From CAYPZU01 sp964415395 (GTDB lineage: Bacteria > Chlamydiota > Chlamydiia > Chlamydiales > SM23-39), in assembly GCA_964415395.1 (NCBI GenBank), contig CAYPZU010000068.1:1-10675 (forward strand): a DNA stretch of 10,675 nucleotides. Reading direction: 5' to 3'. This document shows, piece after piece, positions 1 through 5,511 of this stretch (the first letter of the stretch is position 1; every line of letters starts with the position of its first letter). Position numbers and translations under genes: made by a program. The notes under the pieces are model-generated. The model was not told the origin of the DNA. It ran no database searches and saw only the letters and a program-made list of their open reading frames with translations.

Positions 1-205
1 TTGGCTGAGCAAGGATGGAAAATTGGGATATTCGTTCCTCTCTTATTGTGGAAAAGCAAGGAGTGGTAGAGGTGAAAAGTTCAAATGCCTGATGGGAGAA
101 CGCCAAGCCCAGCCATTGAATGATCTGGCGGTAACGAATTTATCAGTTGGCCTATTGGTAAATTTTGGAAAGAGGATAACAATTTACTCAACTGCCTTGT
201 GTTGT
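1..205 (+). pseudogene. remnant of a GxxExxY-family (PDDEXK-like) protein gene
   Basis: Two short reading frames together resemble the C-terminal half of the GxxExxY family (PF13366-like, nuclease-fold proteins of unknown role). In the frame starting at ATG 15, residues read ...RSSLIVEKQGVVEVKSSNA and stop at 90-92; this matches the family's R-x-D-L-V-V...V-V-E-L-K strand. In another frame, from about 96 to 180, residues read QAQPLNDLAVTNLSVGLLVN followed by FGKRI, matching the family's AQ-x-x-x-Y-L...G-L-L-I-N-F segment. The distance between the two segments is about 10 codons plus one base, close to the normal family spacing, so a single indel explains the split. The tyrosine and the acidic residues are partly lost. 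The 5' end lies outside the window. Family identity is from motif recall; decay is seen directly as the frame change and the stop. Confidence 0.55.
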
Positions 206-223
206 TCGAGAAAAACAAGATGA

Positions 224-477
224 AATGATCTATCTTGCCCATCATGCCGCCCGGGGCCCCTGAAAAGCCTCTTTTCTGGGGTGGGATTGCGATCTTGCCT
301 ATCCTGTCTCTTGTTATACGACCAATGCTGGTGGGTTATGCAACGGTCTCAACGATAGGGAAGTAAATTATAAAATTTTATCGTTCAAATCGTTATATCA
401 TTCCATCATGACTTGTAGGCAATAAGACAAGTCGTTTCAAGCTAAGAGTTGCGCAACACACCCATCCCGAGAACCAT
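224..477. other. non-coding accessory stretch with short inverted repeats
   Basis: No credible gene is visible here. The stretch holds one copy of the 12-mer CAACGGTCTCAA (341-352), which is shared with the element to its right. Just after it is a small inverted repeat, AACGATA (351-357) with TATCGTT (379-385), around the palindrome ATAAAATTTTAT. Together with the gene remnant to its left this looks like decayed or inserted sequence rather than a functional locus. Confidence 0.5.
341..352 (+). repeat. solo copy of the element end repeat (CAACGGTCTCAA)
   Basis: The 12-mer at 341-352 is the exact reverse complement of 477-488, the left end of the MITE-like element. Its first 11 bases also match the right end at 569-579. 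No partner end is visible to its left, so it may be the remaining end of a second, decayed copy. Confidence 0.55.
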
Positions 478-579
478 TGAGACCGTTGAGTAATTCCATT
501 CGGGCACAAATCCGCGCTTTCTTTGCCGGCTTTGAAATCATCGAATTTGCACACCGAAGCGATTTATTCAACGGTCTCA
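478..579. mobile_element. 102-bp MITE-like element with terminal inverted repeats
   Basis: The left end TGAGACCGTTGAGTAA (478-493) and the reverse complement of the right end, TGAGACCGTTGAATAA (579-564), match at 15 of 16 positions. The trinucleotide CAT occurs directly on both sides (475-477 and 580-582), as expected of a 3-bp target duplication, though three bases can match by chance. The interior of about 70 bp is too short for a transposase, so the element would be non-autonomous. It lies 3 bp downstream of the lplA stop codon. A small reading frame running through it on the plus strand is not a convincing gene. Family assignment is unknown; copies elsewhere in the genome would be decisive. 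Confidence 0.55.
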
Positions 580-582
580 CAT

Positions 583-1287
583 TCAGAGGAGTTGGAGGGT
601 TGCTTGTCTATGAGGTTCTCCCTTCCACGATTTCCAGTCGAAATCGCGGATGTAAAACCGCTTTACAAGCGCTTCTTTAAGCTGATTGATGAGAGTTTCG
701 GCGGAGGAAAAAGGCTTTAGCCGAGTCAGGAAGTCGCTGTGGGAACGGTCTTGCCTGTAGGCAGGCCGTTTAGCCGGGAGGCTGAGGTAGGACATATTTT
801 CATCCGAATAGTCCCAAAGGAACGAAGTATGGTGAAGCCACCGGTCTTTCTTGATGTATTGGGCGTTTCCTCCGCATTTCCTTTCTCCGATCGCATAGTC
901 GTTTTCTTTCAGATGGAATCCAGGGATCTGCCAGGCGTCTGCATAGAGATCCGCCGACCAGCAGAAAATGGGCTCGGGAAAGGGGGCTACATCGAGATGC
1001 TGTTTGCTGAAGATAAAGGTGATAAAGAGGGTCGATTCGTCTACGATCACAGTCCCCCCGCCGCTGAATCGTTTGATCAGCGGGATCCGGTCCTGCTGGA
1101 CGCGGGGCAAGTCGACCAGGTGCTCAGGCGTGCCGGAGATTCCCATAACGATGGAGCGGGACGCCCCCTGGTTGACAATGCAGAAGGAGCGGTCGTCGCA
1201 GCGCAGAAGGGCTTCTTCTAGCTGCAGCTGCTCGAGGATGGGGACGTTTTTAAGCTGGATCCAGTGGAGATCGCTAGGAAGGGGAAT
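583..1287 (-). CDS. lplA: lipoate-protein ligase A, probable ATT start
   Basis: LplA attaches lipoate to the E2 subunits of 2-oxoacid dehydrogenases and to the glycine cleavage H protein in the cytoplasm, through a lipoyl-AMP intermediate. Read from 1287 the protein has 234 residues. Visible motifs are RFSGGG (residues 73-78), the adenylate-binding loop of the biotin/lipoate ligase fold, and GERKCGGNAQ (134-143) with the conserved lysine at 137, followed by WLHHTSFLWDY. The usual start call would be ATG 1146, but that removes a clearly family-like N-terminus (WIQLKNVPILEQLQLEEALL and onward). Between the upstream in-frame stop near 1342 and 1146 there is no ATG, GTG or TTG in frame. ATT at 1287-1285 has AAGGAG (1300-1295) seven bases upstream. 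The gene overlaps the end of the preceding gene by 14 bp. The product is confident; the start is inferred. Confidence 0.88.
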   Translation of the reverse strand: MPLPSDLHWIQLKNVPILEQLQLEEALLRCDDRSFCIVNQGASRSIVMGISGTPEHLVDLPRVQQDRIPLIKRFSGGGTVIVDESTLFITFIFSKQHLDVAPFPEPIFCWSADLYADAWQIPGFHLKENDYAIGERKCGGNAQYIKKDRWLHHTSFLWDYSDENMSYLSLPAKRPAYRQDRSHSDFLTRLKPFSSAETLINQLKEALVKRFYIRDFDWKSWKGEPHRQATLQLL

Positions 1288-1630
1288 AGGCGAGCTCCTT
1301 GATCTCTTCGATCGGGACGATTTGGTATTTATTCCCGGTAGTCGAAGCCGATTTGATCAGAACAAGAGTGCCGTTCGCCGTCGATGAGATTTCCGTGACA
1401 TTCGAAATCGAGAGGCCGCTTGCCATATGGATCATAATTTTCAGAGTGGGCTTATCTTTGCGCAGCATCTCGAACGCCTGGACGTAATCGCCGGCGCGGG
1501 CTTTTGCATCGATGAGGAGGGTGCTTTTCGAGGAAGGGTCGGCGGCTCCCGCGCTGACTACAGGTTTGGGAACTGCCGGCTCCTGCGAGGCGAGGGAAGC
1601 TGCCGCAAGAAGAACGGGAATGAATTTCAT
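1274..1630 (-). CDS. small exported hypothetical protein
   Basis: I do not recognise a named family. The 118-residue product begins MKFIPVLLAAASLASQ, a short signal peptide with a likely cleavage site near residues 13-16; no lipobox cysteine is present, so it should be periplasmic or secreted rather than a lipoprotein. A proline/alanine/serine-rich linker (about 17-35) is followed by a compact domain of about 80 residues. This domain ends in alternating hydrophobic strands (ISNVTEISSTANGTLVLIKS) and the tail PIEEIKELAYSPS, suggestive of a small beta-barrel. Its ATG overlaps the TGA of the upstream receiver-GGDEF gene (ATGA, 1630-1627) and has a good AAGGAG at 1641-1636, so it is probably translated with that gene. 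Its 3' end carries the ribosome binding site and the first codons of lplA. Confidence 0.7.
   Translation of the reverse strand: MKFIPVLLAAASLASQEPAVPKPVVSAGAADPSSKSTLLIDAKARAGDYVQAFEMLRKDKPTLKIMIHMASGLSISNVTEISSTANGTLVLIKSASTTGNKYQIVPIEEIKELAYSPS
1295..1300 (-). promoter_or_regulatory. Shine-Dalgarno AAGGAG deciding the lplA start
   Basis: AAGGAG on the minus strand lies inside the last codons of the small exported-protein gene. It is separated by 7 bases from ATT 1287-1285. The same hexamer precedes the ATG of the gene just upstream (1641-1636, spacing 5), so this spacing is in use in this operon. Confidence 0.6.
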
Positions 1631-2523
1631 AGAGGCTCCTTCAGGGAAATCGTTGTATTTTGTGCCGACTTGAGCGCTTTCACGGCGGAATCGATCATCC
1701 GGGTAAAAAAAGTTTCGGAAGATTCCAGCGGAGAGAGGGCGATGGAAATAGTGAGATGGAAAGGCCCTTTTTCTGATTCAAACCGGTTGCGCTGGACAGA
1801 GGATCTTAGTTTTTCTGCGATCTGTTCCGCTTCTTTCATGGCCAGGTCGGGGAGGAGAGCGATGAACTGCCCTTCTGTCGAAGGGATAAGGAGGTCGGAG
1901 GGGCGCAAATGATCCTGGATGAGATCCGAAAGTTCTTGCAGATGGGTTTCGGAAAGGGGGAGCTCCTGGAACCGGTCGATCCGGATGAGGAGGAGAATCA
2001 CCGAGAGCTGTTCTATTTTCGCTGCGGCGAGAAGGCGGAGGGCGGAATCGGGGATGACCGATTTGTTTTTGAGAGAGGAAGCCGCTTTTTGTTTTGGAGC
2101 CTGGATGGACGTAGACAATTCTGCCGTTTTGTCTCGGGAGGCTGCCGCTTTTTTCCCGGTTTCGATTTTCATTTTCAATTCGCCGCCGTCGAGCTGGCTG
2201 CTGAGAAAATCGCTCACGCCGGCGTCAGCCGCCTGTTTGAGGTACGTTTTTTTAAGTCTTCCCGTAACGAGAAGAATCGGAGTGATTCCCTCTTTGAGTT
2301 CCTGTCTGATTTCTTTAGCCAGTTCAATGGGGTCGAAATCCTGGAATTCGGAATCGAGAATGATAAAATCGAGCGGCGAACTGCGGATTGTCAGAATCGC
2401 TTCCCCTCTTCGCTGGGCGTCGATGACGAAATACTGCTCGCTTAAATGCTTTTTTACCCAGAAACGGACGGAAGGGTTTTCGGAGATCACCAGCAGGGTC
2501 GGGATTTTGAGTCTTTTCGCCAT
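1627..2523 (-). CDS. receiver domain fused to a degenerate GGDEF domain
   Basis: The protein has 298 residues. Residues 8-115 form a CheY-like receiver: the phospho-acceptor aspartate is D57 in FIILD, E15 remains of the acidic pair (S14 replaces the other acid), and T87 is kept. The usual lysine before the last helix is replaced by serine (S109 in DFLSSQL). A Lys/Ala/Ser-rich linker (about 123-155) leads to a GGDEF-fold domain (about 160-290). It keeps the aspartate of the first metal motif (D183 in IRIDRF) and the strand context FIALLP, but the GGDEF signature itself reads TEGQF (216-220). Diguanylate cyclase activity is therefore unlikely; a role as a nucleotide sensor or protein scaffold is more plausible. 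The gene starts 9 bp after mnmG ends, on the same strand, and shares ATGA with the next gene. Confidence 0.8.
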   Translation of the reverse strand: MAKRLKIPTLLVISENPSVRFWVKKHLSEQYFVIDAQRRGEAILTIRSSPLDFIILDSEFQDFDPIELAKEIRQELKEGITPILLVTGRLKKTYLKQAADAGVSDFLSSQLDGGELKMKIETGKKAAASRDKTAELSTSIQAPKQKAASSLKNKSVIPDSALRLLAAAKIEQLSVILLLIRIDRFQELPLSETHLQELSDLIQDHLRPSDLLIPSTEGQFIALLPDLAMKEAEQIAEKLRSSVQRNRFESEKGPFHLTISIALSPLESSETFFTRMIDSAVKALKSAQNTTISLKEPL

Positions 2524-2532
2524 GATCTCTTT

Positions 2533-4353
2533 TTATCCTTTCTTCAGCGCAATCAGCAAGATCGAAATATCCGCTGGAGAAATTCCCGAGATGCGGGACG
2601 CCTGCCCTAAATTTTCCGGAGTGAATTTGGAGAATTTTTGTTTTGCTTCCGCGCGCAGGCCGGGGATCGCTCCGTAGTCGAAACTTTTCGGGATCTTCGC
2701 TTCATCGAGATTTTCAAGTTTGGCGACTTCTTTTTCCTGCCTTTCGATGTAGCCTGCGAATTTGAGATGCATTTCGATCTGCGTGTTGATGTCGGCCCCG
2801 CAGTCGGTGATTTCCGGATAGGCTTTCATCGCCTCTTCGTAGGTCCATTCGGGGCGGCAGATGAGCTGCGCGAGGCTGGCGCTTTTCCCTCCAATCGACT
2901 TGTAGATTTTCCCAAGCCGCTCCACCTCCCTCCGGATCGATTCCGCCTTGTGGACGGTCCGCTCGTGCTGCTCGCGGGAAATAAGGCCCATTTCATATGC
3001 AGCGGGACGGAGGCGCAGATCGGCGTTGTCCTGGCGCAGCAGGAGGCGGTGTTCCGCTCTGCTGGTGAACATTCTGTAGGGCTCGGAGAGATCGAAGCGA
3101 ACCAGATCGTCGATCATGACGCCGATATAGCTTTCGCTCCGCTTCATGATGAAAGGCGGCTTCCCCTTGACTTTGAGCGCGGCGTTGATGCCGGCGATGA
3201 GGCCTTGGCCGGCTGCCTCTTCGTACCCGGTTGTCCCGTTGACTTGCCCAGCCAGGAACAGCCCCTCTACAATTTTCGTCTCGAGGGTCGGGTAGATCTG
3301 GTGGCTTTTCACGAAGTCGTATTCGATGGCGTAGGCGGCCCGCATGACTTCTGCATTTTCCAATCCGATGACCGAGTGGATCAGATCGAGTTGTACGTCG
3401 AACGGCAGAGAGGAAGAGATGCCGTTCACGTAGATTTCCTCTGTTGTGAGCCCTTCCGGCTCGAGAAAGATTTGGTGCCGCTCTTTGTCTGCGAAGCGAA
3501 CGACTTTATCTTCAATCGAGGGGCAGTAGCGCGGCCCAACGCCTTTGATCATCCCGGCATAGAGGGGCGAACGGTGCAGGTTTTTCCGGATCACTTCATG
3601 CGTTTCGGGCGTCGTATAGGTGATGTGGCACGAAATCTGGGGCATTCGTTCTTCCGGCTCGTCGAACGAGAAGCGGACGCCTTCGTCGCCGGGCTGCTCT
3701 TCGCACTTTGAAAAGTCGATGCTTCTTCGGTTGATCCGGGGCGGCGTTCCCGTTTTCAGGCGGCCGAGTTGGAAGCCGAGGCTTTCGAGGCAGGGGGAAA
3801 GTCCCATCGCCGCTTTGTCTCCGCCTCTTCCTCCGGAAAAATTCGTCTGCCCGATATGGAGCAGGCCGCGCATGAATGTCCCTGAAGAGATGACGACGGT
3901 GCGGGCTTGATAGGTAATCCCTTCCTGGGTGGTCACTCCGGCGATCCGGCCATTTTCGACGAGCAGCGATTCGGAAGTGCCTTGTTTGATTTCAAGATGC
4001 GCCGTTTGTTCAAGGCGGTGTTTCATTTCCTGGGCGTAGGCCGCTCTGTCGGCTTGGGAGCGGGGCGAGCGGACGGCCGGTCCTTTCGAGGCGTTGAGCA
4101 TTCGGAACTGGATGCTCCGCCGGTCGGCGATTTTCCCCATGAGTCCGCCGAGCGCGTCGATTTCGCGGACGATATGCCCTTTGGCGGTCCCTCCGATTGA
4201 AGGGTTGCAGCTCATTTTCCCGATTGTATCGAGATTCATCGTGAGAAGGAGAGTGTCCGCGCCCATGCGGGCAGCCGCATGCGCGGCTTCGCAGCCGGCA
4301 TGGCCTGCGCCAATCACGAGCACATCAAAGATCTTTGGATATTTCCAGGTCAT
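2533..4353 (-). CDS. mnmG: tRNA uridine 5-carboxymethylaminomethyl modification enzyme MnmG (GidA)
   Basis: MnmG is the FAD- and NADH-dependent partner of MnmE; the complex installs the (carboxymethyl)aminomethyl group at C5 of the wobble uridine in several tRNAs. The 606-residue protein is full length. The FAD-binding GAGHAG lies at residues 15-20, followed by GKMSCNPSIGGTAKGH. The first family signature, GPRYCPSIEDKVVRF, and the second, GQVNGTTGYEEAAGQG, are both intact. The C-terminal helical domain ends in RISGISPADISILLIALKKG, as expected. The ATG at 4353 fits the family N-terminus. There is no good Shine-Dalgarno sequence before it: the only G-rich run (GGTAGGGG) is part of a terminator-like stem that ends 12 bp before the ATG. 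It probably heads a transcription unit with the three genes that follow. Confidence 0.97.
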   Translation of the reverse strand: MTWKYPKIFDVLVIGAGHAGCEAAHAAARMGADTLLLTMNLDTIGKMSCNPSIGGTAKGHIVREIDALGGLMGKIADRRSIQFRMLNASKGPAVRSPRSQADRAAYAQEMKHRLEQTAHLEIKQGTSESLLVENGRIAGVTTQEGITYQARTVVISSGTFMRGLLHIGQTNFSGGRGGDKAAMGLSPCLESLGFQLGRLKTGTPPRINRRSIDFSKCEEQPGDEGVRFSFDEPEERMPQISCHITYTTPETHEVIRKNLHRSPLYAGMIKGVGPRYCPSIEDKVVRFADKERHQIFLEPEGLTTEEIYVNGISSSLPFDVQLDLIHSVIGLENAEVMRAAYAIEYDFVKSHQIYPTLETKIVEGLFLAGQVNGTTGYEEAAGQGLIAGINAALKVKGKPPFIMKRSESYIGVMIDDLVRFDLSEPYRMFTSRAEHRLLLRQDNADLRLRPAAYEMGLISREQHERTVHKAESIRREVERLGKIYKSIGGKSASLAQLICRPEWTYEEAMKAYPEITDCGADINTQIEMHLKFAGYIERQEKEVAKLENLDEAKIPKSFDYGAIPGLRAEAKQKFSKFTPENLGQASRISGISPADISILLIALKKG

Positions 4354-4359
4354 ATTAAT

Positions 4360-4393
4360 AAAAAACCCCTACCAAAAAGTCTTTGAATAGGGG
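4360..4393 (-). terminator. rho-independent terminator or attenuator before mnmG
   Basis: On the minus strand CCCCTA (4393-4388) pairs with TAGGGG (4371-4366), with possible inner CAAA/TTTG pairing, and six T residues follow (4365-4360). It follows the stop codon of the 29-residue basic protein by about 25 bp and ends 6 bp before the mnmG ATG, so mnmG is either read through it or started within the hairpin region. Confidence 0.6.
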
Positions 4394-4418
4394 CCCAAAA
4401 TGTTTCGAGTAGAGTCGA

Positions 4419-4508
4419 CTATTTTTTCTTGTGTCGATCGCGGCGGCGTCTTTTTTTTGTTTTGTGAAGCGCGATTTTCGCCCGGCGTTTTTTCTTTACA
4501 GAGGCCAT
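4419..4508 (-). CDS. 29-residue basic AURKAIP1/COX24-like protein
   Basis: ATG 4508-4506 to TAG 4421-4419 encodes 29 residues, beginning MASVKKKRRAKIALHKTKKR and continuing with three arginines, then DRHKKK. About 60% of residues are Lys or Arg. The pattern VKKKRR-K-I...H-K-x-K-K-x-R-R...R-H-K matches the short AURKAIP1/COX24 family, whose members are tiny ribosome-associated proteins in bacteria and mitochondria. A purine-rich AAGGGAAGAAA runs into the ATG and serves as ribosome binding site. The gene sits between the alpha/beta hydrolase (stop 80 bp upstream) and a terminator-like hairpin. It is short enough to be missed by most gene callers. Ribosomal function is inferred from the family resemblance and composition. 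Confidence 0.7.
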   Translation of the reverse strand: MASVKKKRRAKIALHKTKKRRRRDRHKKK

Positions 4509-4587
4509 TTTCTTCCCTTCGTTCAAAAGGCTTTTTATAAGATGGACCTATTTTAGGGTATTGAGTCCTAAAAGTAAAGGTTTCGGC

Positions 4588-5511
4588 CTAGGAATCCGAT
4601 TGAAGAATTTTCATGACATCCCCGATTGCCTGCTCGCGGGCGTAGTCATGGAAGAGGATGTGGGCTGAATTGGGGTATTCGATGAGCTTGTGGTTTGGGC
4701 GGTCTTTTAGGAAAATTTCCTTGGTTTTCGGCAAGTCGATCAGGATATCGTGCGAGCCGAACAGGCCGAAGACCTCGTTTGACAACAGCTTATTTGAAAA
4801 ATGAACCTGGGATTGCAGTTCCCACAGGGCGAGAACGCTTTGGGAGGTGACGTAGGGGTCGTGGAAGTACCCTTCCGACGCCTTTGGATCGAGGGCGTCA
4901 AGGGTGCCGCACCTGCCGGCCAGCTTTGGTTTTCTGCCCAGGGGGATGAGGAAAGGGACGATCCGGTTAAAAACGGGCGTCCGGAAGAGGGTGTAGAAGA
5001 TCCGGTCCCTTGGATTGGGGGCGAGATAAGGGCTGGCGAGGATCAGTTTGCCCACGGGGCGGTTTTGGGCCAAAATCGCCGCGAGGCATCCCCCGTTGGA
5101 AAAGCCGATGACGTCGACTTTTTCCGCCGCTGCCGCGAGGAGGTCGTATGCATAAAACGCATCGCGCAGCCAATCGCTGGGCTGAACCACTTTCAGAAGG
5201 TGGAAATCGCTGAGGCCAAACCCTGTGATCGAAGGGGCGAAATAGGGGATTTTCGCTTCTTTCAGCCGCTCGAAAAGAGAGCCGAAGTCTTTGACCGAAG
5301 AAGAAAATCCGTGGAGCAGAAGGACGGCCCGAGGGGCTTTTTTTTCTCCGAGATAGATCTTTTGCTCTGTTTCTTTGTAGGCGTGGAGGAGGGGGACGTA
5401 GCTGAACTTTTTCAAATAGGGGAAATTTTTCCGCGAGTTGTAATAGAGGACGCCGTAGTGCCACGCAAGAACTCCGACGAAGATGAAGAAAAGGATCTCG
5501 ATCCAGCTCAT
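4588..5511 (-). CDS. membrane-anchored alpha/beta hydrolase
   Basis: The 307-residue protein starts with a hydrophobic helix (about residues 4-24, WIEILFFIFVGVLAWHYGVL) that should anchor it in the inner membrane. The alpha/beta hydrolase fold follows. LLLHGFSSS (64-72) is the oxyanion-hole region, GFSNGG (136-141) is the nucleophile elbow with S138, and the likely remaining triad members are D255 (GSHDILID) and H284 (NSAHILFHD). All three are present, so it should be active on an ester, thioester or lipid; it resembles carboxylesterase/monoacylglycerol lipase-type members. The substrate cannot be told from sequence. Its ATG overlaps the dnaB stop as ATGA (5511-5508), implying coupled translation. 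Confidence 0.85.
   Translation of the reverse strand: MSWIEILFFIFVGVLAWHYGVLYYNSRKNFPYLKKFSYVPLLHAYKETEQKIYLGEKKAPRAVLLLHGFSSSVKDFGSLFERLKEAKIPYFAPSITGFGLSDFHLLKVVQPSDWLRDAFYAYDLLAAAAEKVDVIGFSNGGCLAAILAQNRPVGKLILASPYLAPNPRDRIFYTLFRTPVFNRIVPFLIPLGRKPKLAGRCGTLDALDPKASEGYFHDPYVTSQSVLALWELQSQVHFSNKLLSNEVFGLFGSHDILIDLPKTKEIFLKDRPNHKLIEYPNSAHILFHDYAREQAIGDVMKILQSDS

Noticed and set aside
477..680. 67-codon plus-strand frame beginning at the element end
   Set aside because: It runs through the inverted-repeat element and then antisense through the lplA 3' end; there is no ribosome binding site and no family resemblance.
583..1146. lplA starting at ATG 1146 (187 residues)
   Set aside because: It would lose the conserved N-terminal region just before the RFSGGG loop; the frame and similarity continue upstream to the ATT with a proper ribosome binding site.
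2638..3711. Long open frame of 357 codons on the plus strand
   Set aside because: It is antisense to mnmG, which is full length with all family motifs; the frame is a by-product of GC-rich coding sequence.
4509..4587. Promoter candidate TATAAA upstream of the small basic gene
   Set aside because: A TATAAA is present, but no acceptable -35 lies at 16-18 bp, so I did not annotate it.
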